Source: CAKTOF01 sp964523945 (GTDB lineage: Bacteria > Bacillota > Clostridia > Oscillospirales > Oscillospiraceae). From it: a DNA stretch of 46,203 nucleotides. Shown here piece by piece: positions 38,809 through 46,203 of the stretch. The notes beneath the pieces were generated by a model. The model was not told where the DNA came from, did not search any database, and worked only from the letters and a program-made list of their open reading frames with translations. The stretch spans positions 1-46,203 of the forward strand of contig CAZGBU010000004.1 in the NCBI GenBank assembly GCA_964523945.1, given 5' to 3'. Position numbers and translations under genes: made by a program. How positions within the stretch are numbered: position 1 is the first letter of the stretch; each line of letters opens with the position of its first letter.

Positions 38809-40091
38809 GCTGATTCCCCCTCTTTTTCGCGCGGCAGCACAATCGACAGCGCCATGCGTTCCGGCGTGATCGTCTGCGCCAGGAACTCTGCCGCCTGCTG
38901 CGCCGTGATGTCCTCATACACCTGCGGGAACGCGTAATACTCACTGCCGGCAAAGCAGCCCTCGCACATCCGGACACAAATCGCCTCAAACGAGTCCAGC
39001 TCGCGCAGCCGCCGCCCAAATGCGCTGCGCCGCAGCCGTTCAAACAGCGCCTCATCCGGGCCTTCCGCAGCCAGACGCGCCGCCTCAGCGCAGATGGCAT
39101 CGCGCACCGCTTCAGGATCACGGCTGTCACCGGACGCGCACAGCAGGCAAGCGGACTTGACCGATTCATAGCCGCATGAGAAGCCCGCGTCAATCAGTCC
39201 CTCTTCGTAGAGCCGGTTGTACAGCGGCGACGACTCGCCCATCAGCAGCTCCGCGGCCAGATCCGCCAGCAGCTCACGCTGCAGCGCGCCGCCCGGCGCC
39301 GGCGCGTCACATTTGAAGCCGAGCATAAACATCGGCATTGCAACATCCATCCGCCGGGTCACCAGATGCGCGCCGACGCCCGCCGGCTCCGGCGGGCCGT
39401 AGTCGCGGACGGCAAGCGCGCCGGCACTTTTCGGCAGGATCTCCTCCGCGATTGCCGCGACACGCTCCGGGTCAACGTCGCCGACCACGCACAGCATCAT
39501 ATTCGACGGATCATAAAACGCCCGGTGGCAGTCGGAGAGCGTCTGCGCCGTAATATCTGCAATCGACTCAACCGTGCCGGCAATCGGCACGCGGATTGGA
39601 TGATGCGCGTACATTGCCCGAAACAGCTCCTCATATACGCGCGAGCCGGGACTGTCCTCATACATCCGGATCTCCTGCGCAATGATGCCGCGCTCTTTCT
39701 CCACGCTCTGCTCGGTAAAGTACGGCGTTGAGACAAACTCGAGCAGAATGCGCAGATTCTCTTCAAACCGGTCGGTACACTCAAAGTGATACGCCGTCAT
39801 TGCGTAACTGGTAAACGCGTTTGGGTTCGCGCCGGTTTCGGCAAACGACTGCATGGCGTTTCCCGATGGCATATCGAACATCTTATGCTCCAGATAGTGC
39901 GCCACGCCGTCCGGCGTGACTAAGCGGTCGCCGCCAAGCGTAAACGCCGTGTCGAGCGAGCCGTAGTCCGCGGCAAAAAATGCGTAGCAGCGGGAAAAGC
40001 CGGGCTTCGGCGTCACGCGTATGCGCAGCCCGTTCGGCAGGATTTGCTCGAAATACCGCTCCCCCAGGCGCGGAAATGTCACCTGCTTCAT
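38793..40091 (-). CDS. M16-family zinc peptidase (YmfH-like)
   Basis: A 432-residue M16B peptidase. The inverted zinc motif HYLEH (H65-E68-H69) and a downstream glutamate in EKERGIIAQEIRMYEDS give an active metal site. The closest known type is YmfH of Bacillus, which is encoded beside YmfF as here. Its start overlaps the ymfF-like gene by 4 bp (ATGA), so the two are co-translated, probably as an active/inactive heterodimer as in mitochondrial processing-type pairs. Confidence 0.92.
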   Translation of the reverse strand: MKQVTFPRLGERYFEQILPNGLRIRVTPKPGFSRCYAFFAADYGSLDTAFTLGGDRLVTPDGVAHYLEHKMFDMPSGNAMQSFAETGANPNAFTSYAMTAYHFECTDRFEENLRILLEFVSTPYFTEQSVEKERGIIAQEIRMYEDSPGSRVYEELFRAMYAHHPIRVPIAGTVESIADITAQTLSDCHRAFYDPSNMMLCVVGDVDPERVAAIAEEILPKSAGALAVRDYGPPEPAGVGAHLVTRRMDVAMPMFMLGFKCDAPAPGGALQRELLADLAAELLMGESSPLYNRLYEEGLIDAGFSCGYESVKSACLLCASGDSRDPEAVRDAICAEAARLAAEGPDEALFERLRRSAFGRRLRELDSFEAICVRMCEGCFAGSEYYAFPQVYEDITAQQAAEFLAQTITPERMALSIVLPREKEGESACCLP

Positions 40092-41353
40092 GCCGTCTCT
40101 CCTCTCAATTCAAAAACAGTGTCCAGTGTGAGCGAGCGGGCCGCTTCCACGACCTGCTCTTTTGTTGCAGCCTGGACACCGGCGCGCAGCTCCGCCATCG
40201 TGCCATCCAGCCCGGCGATGGCCTGGCCGAGCGCGAAGTCCTCGAGCCGGCCTGGGCTGTCCTCCCCGGCACGCAGCGAGCTGATCACATACCGCCGCGC
40301 AAGCTCCAGCTCCTCGTCCGTAATATCCCCCGCACGGCATGCTTCCAGCTGCCGGAGAATTTCCGTCTCGGCACGGCTGAGATTCTCAAATTCGACGCCG
40401 GATGAGACTACCATTACACCTTTCAACTTCTCCAGCGCAGAGCTGGCATAATAGCACAGTGATAGCGCCTCGCGCACGTTGCGGAACAGCTTGCTCGACA
40501 CGCCGCCGCCGAACACCGCGTTGAGCACTGTCATCGCCGGATACCCCGGCTTGTCCGCCGTGATGCCGGTGCGCAGGCCGATCGCCAGCTTGCCCTGCGT
40601 CACATCAAGCCGCTCGGTGACGCGCCGCACCGCTGCCGGCGCAGCGGAAACAACCGTTCCAACCGGTTCCGGCGCACGCGCCGGCAGGTCGGCAAGCGCC
40701 TCGCGCAGCAGCGCCGCCGCCATGTCGTGGTCAGCACGTCCGCAATAGAACAGCTCGTAGCGCGACGTGCGCAGCGCGCTGTGGTAATACGCGTACAGCG
40801 TCTCCGGCGTGATTGCCGCGGCCGTCTCCTCGCTGCCGAGCCGGTCAACACCATAGGCCTCTCCGGCGCACATCGCGCGCACCAGACCGCTGACCGCATA
40901 CTGGCGCTTGTCGTTGATGCGCGAGGCAATGGTATTGATCAGGTTCAGGCGCTCCGTCATCACATATTCCTCAGAGAACACACCGCCGCGCAGATACGGA
41001 TGCAGAAGCACCTCGCCGAGGAACTGCGTCATTTCGCGCAGCACCGGCTCATTGCCCGGGGCAAGCTCGTCCTCAATAAAATCCGCATAGAAGCCGACCG
41101 TCTGTGTCTCGCCCTTTTTGCGCACAACGCCGCCAAATCCCGCGCCGTAGAGCCGGTCGAGGTGCGCCGAGATACGCGCCATATCCGGATAACGCTCCGT
41201 ACCGCGCAGCAGTACGCTCGGCAGCAGCGCGCCGAGCGACGCGTCCTGCGCGCGCAGCGGACGCAGCAGGCTCACGCTCAGGATCGCCGTTTTGAATTTA
41301 TCCGTCTGCTCCGTCGTCAGAAAGACGCCGGGCATCAGTTCTTCCCGTCTCAT
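40088..41353 (-). CDS. M16-family peptidase homologue lacking the zinc motif (YmfF-like)
   Basis: A 421-residue M16 protein. Where the family has HxxEH, the sequence reads LGALLPSVLLRGTERYP, so it is predicted to be catalytically inactive and to act as partner of the downstream active subunit. The fold is recognised from ISAHLDRLYGAGFGG, EPVLREMTQFLGEVLLHPYL and the C-terminal repeat of the M16 domain. ATG 41353 has GGAAAGG 9 nt upstream. It heads the ymfF-ymfH-lgt-folD operon, with a consensus promoter at 41411-41439. Confidence 0.9.
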   Translation of the reverse strand: MRREELMPGVFLTTEQTDKFKTAILSVSLLRPLRAQDASLGALLPSVLLRGTERYPDMARISAHLDRLYGAGFGGVVRKKGETQTVGFYADFIEDELAPGNEPVLREMTQFLGEVLLHPYLRGGVFSEEYVMTERLNLINTIASRINDKRQYAVSGLVRAMCAGEAYGVDRLGSEETAAAITPETLYAYYHSALRTSRYELFYCGRADHDMAAALLREALADLPARAPEPVGTVVSAAPAAVRRVTERLDVTQGKLAIGLRTGITADKPGYPAMTVLNAVFGGGVSSKLFRNVREALSLCYYASSALEKLKGVMVVSSGVEFENLSRAETEILRQLEACRAGDITDEELELARRYVISSLRAGEDSPGRLEDFALGQAIAGLDGTMAELRAGVQAATKEQVVEAARSLTLDTVFELRGETA

Positions 41354-41410
41354 GGGTCACAACCTTTCCGAACAGCCAGGCGCCGGCATGACCGGCCGCC
41401 CTGTCTGCAT

Positions 41411-41439
41411 ATTTTACCATCATCGCGCACATAAATCAA
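41411..41439 (-). promoter_or_regulatory. Promoter of the ymfF-ymfH-lgt-folD operon
   Basis: On the minus strand: -35 TTGATT (41434-41439), 17-bp spacer, -10 TAAAAT (41411-41416). Confidence 0.8.
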
Positions 41440-41447
41440 TTCTTCCC

Positions 41448-41476
41448 TTGTCTTTGCGCTGCGATTCATGTAAACT
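41448..41476 (+). promoter_or_regulatory. Promoter of prmA
   Basis: -35 TTGTCT (41448-41453), 17-bp spacer, -10 TAAACT (41471-41476), divergent from the ymfF promoter with 8 bp between the two -35 boxes. Confidence 0.6.
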
Positions 41477-41525
41477 ATACAGGTAACATCGTCCCGCCTG
41501 CAGCCGGGAGACGGAGGCATGTGCC

Positions 41526-42494
41526 ATGCAATGGCTTGAAGTCAGCATCGAGTCGGCGCCGGGCGGGATTGATCTGCTGGCCGCGCGCCTGACTGCGCTT
41601 GGATATGACAGTTTTGTCACAGAGGACTGCGAGCAGTTCCACACATTTCTGGAAGAAAACCGCCAATACTGGGATTACGTCGACGAATCGCTCGAGCAGA
41701 GTATGGCCGGCGTCAGCCGCATCCGGCTTTATCTGGAGGACGACGGCAATGCAGCTGCGCGCATCGCGGCGCTGCGCGCCCAGCTCGCCGCGCTGCGCAA
41801 TGCGCTCCCCAATGCGCCGCTCGGTCCGCTCACGGTGACGACGTGCAATCTGCGCGATGAGGATTGGGAGAACAGCTGGAAGCAGTATTACCAGCCGCTG
41901 CCCATCGGCGAGCGGCTTCTGATTGTTCCGCAGTGGCTCGATCCGGAGATCCCGGACAGGCGCATCCCCGTCCGGCTTGACCCTGGCATGATCTTCGGCA
42001 CCGGACAGCACGCCTCAACCCGGATGTGCCTCGAATCGCTCGAGACGCTTGTCCGCGGCGGCGAGACGGTGCTCGACCTCGGCAGCGGCAGCGGCATTCT
42101 TTCCATCGCCGCGCTGCTGCTCGGCGCTGCATCTGCCGTCGGCGTCGACATCGACCCGATGGCAGAGGACATTGCCCGGGAAAACGCATCGCTGAGCGGT
42201 TTGGGCAGCGACCGGTTCACTGCGCTGACCGCGAACGTTCTGGACAGCCCGGCTGCGCTTGCGTCCTATCGCGGTAAGTGCGACCTTGTGCTGGCCAACA
42301 TCGTGGCAGACGTTATCATCCCGCTTGCACCGGCGGCCAGAACATTTCTTGCGCCAGGCGGCACATTTCTGTGCTCCGGGATTCTGAACAAGCGTCTGCC
42401 AGAGGTGGAACACGCGCTCACATGCGCCGGGCTCGCCGTCACCGACCGGCGCGAGGCGGACGACTGGGTCTGCCTGCGCGCCGCAGCAGTCTGA
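41526..42494 (+). CDS. prmA: Ribosomal protein L11 methyltransferase
   Basis: A 322-residue SAM-dependent enzyme that trimethylates ribosomal protein L11. An N-terminal substrate-recognition domain (MQWLEVSIESAPGGIDLLAARL) precedes EDWENSWKQYYQPLPIGERL, and the catalytic domain has RLDPGMIFGTGQHASTRMCL and VLDLGSGSGILSIAALLLGA. NIVADVIIPLAP is the family's NPPY-like motif region. The length is somewhat above the E. coli 293 residues but usual for Firmicutes. GGAGG lies before ATG 41526. It is followed 15 bp later by an unrelated secreted-type protein gene. Confidence 0.95.
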   Translation: MQWLEVSIESAPGGIDLLAARLTALGYDSFVTEDCEQFHTFLEENRQYWDYVDESLEQSMAGVSRIRLYLEDDGNAAARIAALRAQLAALRNALPNAPLGPLTVTTCNLRDEDWENSWKQYYQPLPIGERLLIVPQWLDPEIPDRRIPVRLDPGMIFGTGQHASTRMCLESLETLVRGGETVLDLGSGSGILSIAALLLGAASAVGVDIDPMAEDIARENASLSGLGSDRFTALTANVLDSPAALASYRGKCDLVLANIVADVIIPLAPAARTFLAPGGTFLCSGILNKRLPEVEHALTCAGLAVTDRREADDWVCLRAAAV

Positions 42495-42509
42495 TCGGAG
42501 GAATCTGAT

Positions 42510-43598
42510 TTGCGTATTTTTTCCTACCGCAACAAGCAGCGGCTGAAGCGGGCGGGGCTGATTGTGCTGTGCGCCGCGGTGCTGCTCGCCGTGGTCTGCA
42601 TCGCTTATGTAATCTACCTCGGCCGATATATGGTCTACACGTCAGATGGCGCACATCTCGAGCTACCCGGCAGCGAGGCCGCCGCAGACACGAACAGCGC
42701 ACCGGACCTGAATGACGACGCCATTCCTGTCAGCGGCGAGCTGGTGATCGGCGAGACAGTCAGCCCGCCGGACGAGCTGACAGAACAGCCGGCAGACGAA
42801 ACAACCGAGCAAAGCGGACTGCCGGTTCTGACCGGCGGATATTACGCTGACAATGCAGCATTGATGCAGGCCGACGATGTCCGCAGCGCGCTCGAGACAA
42901 TTCTCTCCGCCCGCGGGGATGACGACGGCACCATTGCTGTCCTGCTCGATCTGAAAAGTGAATACGGCAATTTCTATTATTCCTCCGGTGTTACCGGCGC
43001 GTCTATGGCATCGGTCGACATTGCGGCGATCGACGAACTGATCGCCTGGCTCGCAGTGCAGCCGGATGTCTATCTGATCGCCCGGCTGCCCGCGTTTCGC
43101 GATTCGGCCTATGCGCTCGCAGACACCAGCCGCGGTCTGGCGATCTCATCCGGCGCGCTGTGGGCCGACGGCAGCGGCTGCTACTGGCTTGATCCCGGCA
43201 ACAGCGACGTACTCGACCATCTAACCGCGATCTGCACAGAACTGTCGGGGCTTGGTGTCGATGAAGTTGTATTTGCAAACTTTTACTTTCCCGACGCGCA
43301 GAGCATCGTCTATGCGGAAGACCAGACGCAGACGCTGCGCACGGCAGCCGAATGGGTTGCCTCCCGCGCGCCGATCCCCGTCTCATTCAGCTTTGCGGAC
43401 GGTGTGACCTCGTATGCTGCCGCCTCTTACGGTCTGCACATCTGCCTGGAGGCGGACGACGGCGCATCCATCGCCGCAGCGCTCGAGCCGGTGGAAGAAG
43501 CGCTGACCGGTGATGGGCAGCAGGTACTGTTTTTAAGCGCATCGCGTGACACGCGCTTCGATGAATATGTGCAGCTTCGGCCTGTGCTCGAACAATAG
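42510..43598 (+). CDS. Membrane-anchored DUF4015-type TIM-barrel protein (putative glycoside hydrolase)
   Basis: A 362-residue protein with a basic N-terminus, one membrane helix (about 16-40), a Pro/Glu/Thr-rich linker (to about 108) and an extracytoplasmic domain resembling DUF4015 (putative glycosyl hydrolase). The match rests on GGYYADNAALM, VLLDLKSEYGNFYYSS, VYLIARLPAFRDSAYA, CYWLDPGNSDVLDH and the FANFYFPD segment. In the family, as I recall it, the last segment reads FDYVRFP, with an Asp that is plausibly catalytic; here Asp is Ala/Asn, so activity is doubtful. The start is TTG 42510, fixed by GGAGGA at 7 nt. It is the second gene after prmA, and a strong terminator follows. Confidence 0.82.
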   Translation: MRIFSYRNKQRLKRAGLIVLCAAVLLAVVCIAYVIYLGRYMVYTSDGAHLELPGSEAAADTNSAPDLNDDAIPVSGELVIGETVSPPDELTEQPADETTEQSGLPVLTGGYYADNAALMQADDVRSALETILSARGDDDGTIAVLLDLKSEYGNFYYSSGVTGASMASVDIAAIDELIAWLAVQPDVYLIARLPAFRDSAYALADTSRGLAISSGALWADGSGCYWLDPGNSDVLDHLTAICTELSGLGVDEVVFANFYFPDAQSIVYAEDQTQTLRTAAEWVASRAPIPVSFSFADGVTSYAAASYGLHICLEADDGASIAAALEPVEEALTGDGQQVLFLSASRDTRFDEYVQLRPVLEQ

Positions 43599-43608
43599 CG
43601 CGGCCTTG

Positions 43609-43643
43609 CCGGGCGCCCGGAAAACCACGGGCGCCCGGTTTTT
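43609..43643 (+). terminator. Rho-independent terminator after the DUF4015-type gene
   Basis: A perfect 11-bp GC-rich stem (43609-43619 with 43628-43638), 8-nt loop, then TTTTT (43639-43643). Confidence 0.92.
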
Positions 43644-43654
43644 CCGTCTTTTCG

Positions 43655-43672
43655 GCAGATGCGCACATCTGC
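43655..43672. repeat. Short inverted repeat upstream of the sleC-like cluster
   Basis: GCAGATG (43655-43661) and CATCTGC (43666-43672) flank CGCA. It overlaps the possible -35 element of the sporulation promoter and could be an operator or part of a processed leader. There is no T-run. Confidence 0.4.
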
Positions 43673-43692
43673 CTCCATGCGTGCATAAGCTA
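43665..43692 (+). promoter_or_regulatory. Possible sigma-K-type sporulation promoter
   Basis: CATAAGCTA (43684-43692) matches the sigma-K -10 consensus CATANNNTA exactly. An AC dinucleotide at 43665-43666, 17 bp upstream, could be the short -35. The downstream genes encode spore-cortex-type proteins, so mother-cell expression is plausible. The elements are short and could occur by chance. Confidence 0.45.
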
Positions 43693-43723
43693 TAGCATGA
43701 CATTTTGGAAAGGAGGCCATGCC

Positions 43724-44110
43724 ATGGCAGAAGGGTCTGTCACGGTGCACGCCTACACCTCCCGCGCCATGATCCCGGTCGCGGGTGCAACCGTCTCGTT
43801 CACGCAGTTCTCGCCGGACGGCAGCGTCGTCCTGCTTGCTGTTCGCACAACCGATGAGAGCGGACGCACCGATCCGGTCGTCGTTCCAACACCGGAAAAG
43901 TCGGAAAGTCTGGCGCCGGCGCCCGATCGCCCCTATGCGCTGAACAACATCGACGCGTCTCACCCAGGATATGAGCGCATTGTAGTCGAACATGTTCAAA
44001 TCTTCCCCGGTGTTCGGACGCTGCAGCCACTCGAGATGATCCCGCTGGAGGAGTACCCGTCCTCCTCCAACCAGACCGAGGTGTTCGACCTGCCGACGCA
44101 GAATCTGTGA
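43724..44110 (+). CDS. SleC-type N-terminal regulatory domain encoded as a separate protein
   Basis: A 128-residue protein with a carboxypeptidase-regulatory-like, Ig-fold pattern: SVTVHAYTSRAMIPVAGATVSFTQF at the start, RTTDESGRTDPVVVPTPE in the middle, and HPGYERIVVEHVQIFPGVRTLQPLEMIPL near the end. In several clostridial spore cortex-lytic enzymes (SleC) I recall a similar domain at the N-terminus of a single polypeptide; here it is a stand-alone gene ending 12 bp before the SpoIID/PG-binding gene. No signal peptide is visible, which agrees with mother-cell synthesis. ATG 43724 follows AGGAGG at 7 nt. The domain might act as propeptide or chaperone for the next protein (inference). Confidence 0.75.
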   Translation: MAEGSVTVHAYTSRAMIPVAGATVSFTQFSPDGSVVLLAVRTTDESGRTDPVVVPTPEKSESLAPAPDRPYALNNIDASHPGYERIVVEHVQIFPGVRTLQPLEMIPLEEYPSSSNQTEVFDLPTQNL

Positions 44111-44122
44111 GGAGGCGGTGTC

Positions 44123-45541
44123 ATGACAAGCGTCATTCCCTATGTCCCCGAAAGCATTACCGTCCACCTCGGTCCGCCGGACTCGAACGCTGCAAATGTC
44201 ACCGTGCCGTACACAGATTATCTGAAAAACGTCGCCTCCAGCGAAATCTATCCCACCTGGGACGAGTCCGCCCTTCGCGCCAACATTTTGGCCATCAACT
44301 CCTTCGCACTCAACCGCATCTATACGGAGTACTACCGCAGCAGAGGCTATGATTTCGACATCACCTCCTCCACCGCCTATGATCAGAACTTTGTCAATGG
44401 CCGCAGTACTTTTGAAAATATCGACCGTCTGGTTGACGAACTGTTCACCAGCTACATCCGCCGCACCGGCTTTGTTGAGCCGCTGGCCGCAAAATTTTGC
44501 AATGGCACCACCGTGACCTGCGAGGGGCTCAGCCAGTGGGGCAGTCAGCGTCTGGCCGAACAAGGCTACAACTCCTTTGAAATTCTCCAGGCATATTACG
44601 GTGACAATATCGAGCTGGTCACGGACGCTCCTGTACAGGCGCTTCGCCAGTCGTACCCCGGCTCCCCGGTGCGCCGCGGCGACGCCGGCCCCGCCGTCAC
44701 CGTCATTCAGGCCTCACTCAACCGCATCTCGCAGAACTATCCGGCCATCCCGAAGATCAACCCGGTCGACGGCATTTTCGGTGCGCAGACCGAGGCCGCT
44801 GTAATCGCGTTCCAGGAGATCTTCGATCTGGTACCGGACGGCATCGTCGGGCCGGCGACCTGGTACGCACTGGTCCGGCTGTATGTTGCCGTCACCAGCC
44901 TGGCCGAACTGCGCTCAGAGGGGCAGCGGTTCTACGGCATCAGCTGGGAATATCCTGACGCGATTGTGCGCGGCGATGAGGGCGAAAAAGTGACGCATCT
45001 GCAGTACATGCTCTCGGTTCTCTCGGAATTCATTCCGCAGGTTCCGGCGCTGACGGTCAATGGGACCTTTGACGATGCGACCTACAATGCGGTGGTCGCC
45101 TTTCAGCAGTTTGCCGGCCTGCCGGACAACGGTGTTGTGGGCCAGACAACATGGGACACGATCTACCGATACTTTGCCGGCATTGAACAGACGGTGTTTC
45201 AAGACGCGGCGCTGTTTCCGTTCGACGCTGCGGAAACCGCTACAAATGTTCGCGCTGTGCAGCAGCAGCTGCGCACGCTGTCGGCTGCTGGCGCAGGCGT
45301 GGGTGCGCCGCAGATGACCGGCCAGCTCGACCGCGCCACTGCACAGTCCCTGACGCAGTTCCAGCGCCAAAATGGTCTGAGCGCCACCGGGCGGCCCGAC
45401 GGCGATACGCGCCGTCTGCTCGCCGACGCATCGCAGAGTCTTGCCTACCGCGACACGCCCCGCTTCACCCAGCATCCGGGGTTCGACCTAAAATTTGGCT
45501 CAAACGACGCAGCCCGCACGGAAAGGAGCGTGACAGTATGA
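44123..45541 (+). CDS. Spore cortex-lytic enzyme (SleC-like): SpoIID-like domain plus three peptidoglycan-binding domains
   Basis: A 472-residue protein. Residues 1-165 match the SleC/SpoIID lytic-transglycosylase-type domain: VIPYVPESITVHLGPPDSNA, the NVASSEIYPTWDESALRANI segment with Glu41 in the SpoIID catalytic position, YDFDITSSTAYDQNFVNGR and FCNGTTVTCEGLSQWGSQ. Three PG_binding_1 modules follow (about 182-255, 293-355 and 374-435), each with the VxxLQxxL...DGxFG...V..FQ pattern. SleC cuts cortex peptidoglycan during germination, after activation by Csp proteases, which are not seen here. GGAGG lies before ATG 44123. It overlaps the next gene by 4 bp. Confidence 0.85.
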   Translation: MTSVIPYVPESITVHLGPPDSNAANVTVPYTDYLKNVASSEIYPTWDESALRANILAINSFALNRIYTEYYRSRGYDFDITSSTAYDQNFVNGRSTFENIDRLVDELFTSYIRRTGFVEPLAAKFCNGTTVTCEGLSQWGSQRLAEQGYNSFEILQAYYGDNIELVTDAPVQALRQSYPGSPVRRGDAGPAVTVIQASLNRISQNYPAIPKINPVDGIFGAQTEAAVIAFQEIFDLVPDGIVGPATWYALVRLYVAVTSLAELRSEGQRFYGISWEYPDAIVRGDEGEKVTHLQYMLSVLSEFIPQVPALTVNGTFDDATYNAVVAFQQFAGLPDNGVVGQTTWDTIYRYFAGIEQTVFQDAALFPFDAAETATNVRAVQQQLRTLSAAGAGVGAPQMTGQLDRATAQSLTQFQRQNGLSATGRPDGDTRRLLADASQSLAYRDTPRFTQHPGFDLKFGSNDAARTERSVTV

Positions 45542-46086
45542 ATGAACAGGCCACCGGTCAGCCCGTGCGCGCACTGCAAACCATGCTGCGGCAGATCGCC
45601 GAGCTGGATCCCGCAATCCCCTCCGTCATTCCGGTCGGCATCTATGGTCGGGATACCATGGCTGCCGTCTCTGCGTTGCAGCGTTCACGCGGTCTGCCCG
45701 TCACGGGCGTGACGGATCTGGCCACCTGGCGTGCCGTTGTCGACGCCTATCACAATGGCCGCGCTGAAATCAACCCGGCTGAACCGCTGCAGCCGCGATT
45801 TGACCGGCAGCAGGTCATTGCACCGGGCGAACGCAACAGTCATGTCTGGCTGGTGCAGAGCATCCTGGCCGCACTGCATGAGCGGCTGAGCAGCGTGCCG
45901 TCTGTCAACCACACAGGCATAAACGATGAGCGGACGCAGGCAGGCGTGCGCTGGGCGCAGCAGGCATCGGGCCTTCCGCAGACAGGACGAATCGACCGGA
46001 ACACCTGGCAGGCGCTCGCACGCCTGTATGCCGGACAGACCCGGGACGGTAGCTTCCCTGCCGGGTCAGGGCAGACCAATGGATAA
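45538..46086 (+). CDS. Peptidoglycan-binding protein with two PG_binding_1 domains
   Basis: A 182-residue protein made of two PG_binding_1 repeats. The first covers about 6-72 (VRALQTMLRQIA ... PVGIYGRDTMAAVSALQRSRGLPVTG ... LATWRAVV) and the second about 100-168 (VWLVQSILAALHERL ... GINDERTQAGVRWAQQASGLPQTGRIDRNTWQALARLY). No catalytic domain or signal peptide is present. Its ATG overlaps the SleC-like stop by 4 bp (ATGA), so it is translationally coupled to it. It probably helps bind cortex peptidoglycan or extends the binding array of the enzyme; a duplicated and split-off C-terminal part of sleC is a possible origin. Confidence 0.85.
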   Translation: MNEQATGQPVRALQTMLRQIAELDPAIPSVIPVGIYGRDTMAAVSALQRSRGLPVTGVTDLATWRAVVDAYHNGRAEINPAEPLQPRFDRQQVIAPGERNSHVWLVQSILAALHERLSSVPSVNHTGINDERTQAGVRWAQQASGLPQTGRIDRNTWQALARLYAGQTRDGSFPAGSGQTNG

Positions 46087-46092
46087 CACAGT

Positions 46093-46122
46093 CCCGCGGC
46101 AGCCGCCTCCGGCCGCCGCGGG
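46093..46122 (+). terminator. GC-rich hairpin at the end of the sporulation cluster
   Basis: An 8-bp perfect stem (46093-46100 with 46115-46122) begins 6 bp after the stop codon, with a GC-rich 14-nt loop that can pair further. There is no T-run after it, so it is only a possible terminator. Confidence 0.45.
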
Positions 46123-46157
46123 CCGACGCATTCGACAAAAACTTACACAATGAACAG

Positions 46158-46186
46158 TTGACAAATACCGGCCATTCTGGTATGAT
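46158..46186 (+). promoter_or_regulatory. Strong outward-reading promoter at the window end
   Basis: -35 TTGACA (46158-46163), 17-bp spacer, -10 TATGAT (46181-46186). The gene it drives lies beyond the window. Confidence 0.8.
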
Positions 46187-46203
46187 TGTTTCCGGCTCTT
46201 AGT

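Noticed and set aside
43724..45541. Frameshift splitting one SleC gene into two
   Set aside because: The first gene ends in a normal C-terminus, and a GGAGG ribosome site lies in the 12-bp gap before the second ATG, so two genuine genes are more likely.
1..46203. tRNA, rRNA, CRISPR array, insertion sequence or prophage
   Set aside because: Looked for repeated spacers, cloverleaf-like intergenic stretches and transposase/integrase motifs; none seen.

Overview
The window looks like chromosome from a high-GC, spore-forming, anaerobic Firmicute, most likely an Oscillospirales/Oscillospiraceae-type gut Clostridium. This is inferred from four things: strong AGGAGG-type ribosome sites with frequent GTG/TTG starts; sigma-A-like TTGACA-N17-TATAAT promoters; a SleC-type spore-cortex lytic module; and the gene content (S-layer homology protein, formate-THF ligase, ferredoxin-fused aldo/keto reductase, oligopeptide ABC operon). 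No phage, transposase, tRNA, rRNA or CRISPR array was seen. I ran no searches: gene names rest on recognised motifs and overall protein appearance.

Layout. 1-3.5 kb: glycerol kinase, a ferredoxin-type aldo/keto reductase and a methyltransferase, closed by a bidirectional terminator. 3.5-6.2 kb: a metallo-beta-lactamase-fold hydrolase, a small membrane protein, a YfcE-type phosphoesterase and a compact cluster of three small proteins of unknown function. 6.2-10.4 kb (minus): trpS, a WecA/TagO-like phosphoglycosyltransferase, wecB and a membrane-anchored unknown, facing gltX from back-to-back promoters. 12-16 kb (minus): an ABC ATPase and a 1072-residue FtsX/MacB-like permease with a long coiled coil. 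16-17.1 kb: an AT-richer patch with a lone methyltransferase and an unexplained spacer. 17.1-18.9 kb (minus): tsaE-tsaB-upp. 19-21.5 kb: a RodA/FtsW flippase-family glycosyltransferase and an SLH-domain surface protein whose ribosome site lies inside the preceding terminator hairpin. 21.6-24.3 kb: a LysR regulator divergent from a Dabb protein, an SDR oxidoreductase carrying a frameshift, and a small membrane protein.

24.4-34.6 kb is the most unusual part. An AraC-type regulator diverges from one long minus-strand operon: an oligopeptide-type substrate-binding lipoprotein (frameshifted here), OppD, OppF, OppB and OppC, a 2[4Fe-4S] ferredoxin, a flavodoxin-domain protein with an unknown N-terminal beta-rich domain, and a double-hotdog MaoC-like protein. 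The arrangement suggests import of an unknown compound followed by low-potential electron transfer and a hydratase-type or binding step. This is the best candidate for an undescribed system.

34.7-41.4 kb (minus): the M16-peptidase pair ymfF/ymfH, lgt and folD form an overlapping operon. It is followed by fhs behind its own promoter and a clear ZTP (pfl) riboswitch, then a small coiled-coil protein. 41.5-46.1 kb (plus): prmA, a DUF4015-type TIM-barrel protein, and a sporulation module in which the SleC regulatory domain, the SpoIID-like/peptidoglycan-binding enzyme and an extra peptidoglycan-binding protein are separate genes behind a possible sigma-K promoter. The window ends on a strong promoter reading outward.
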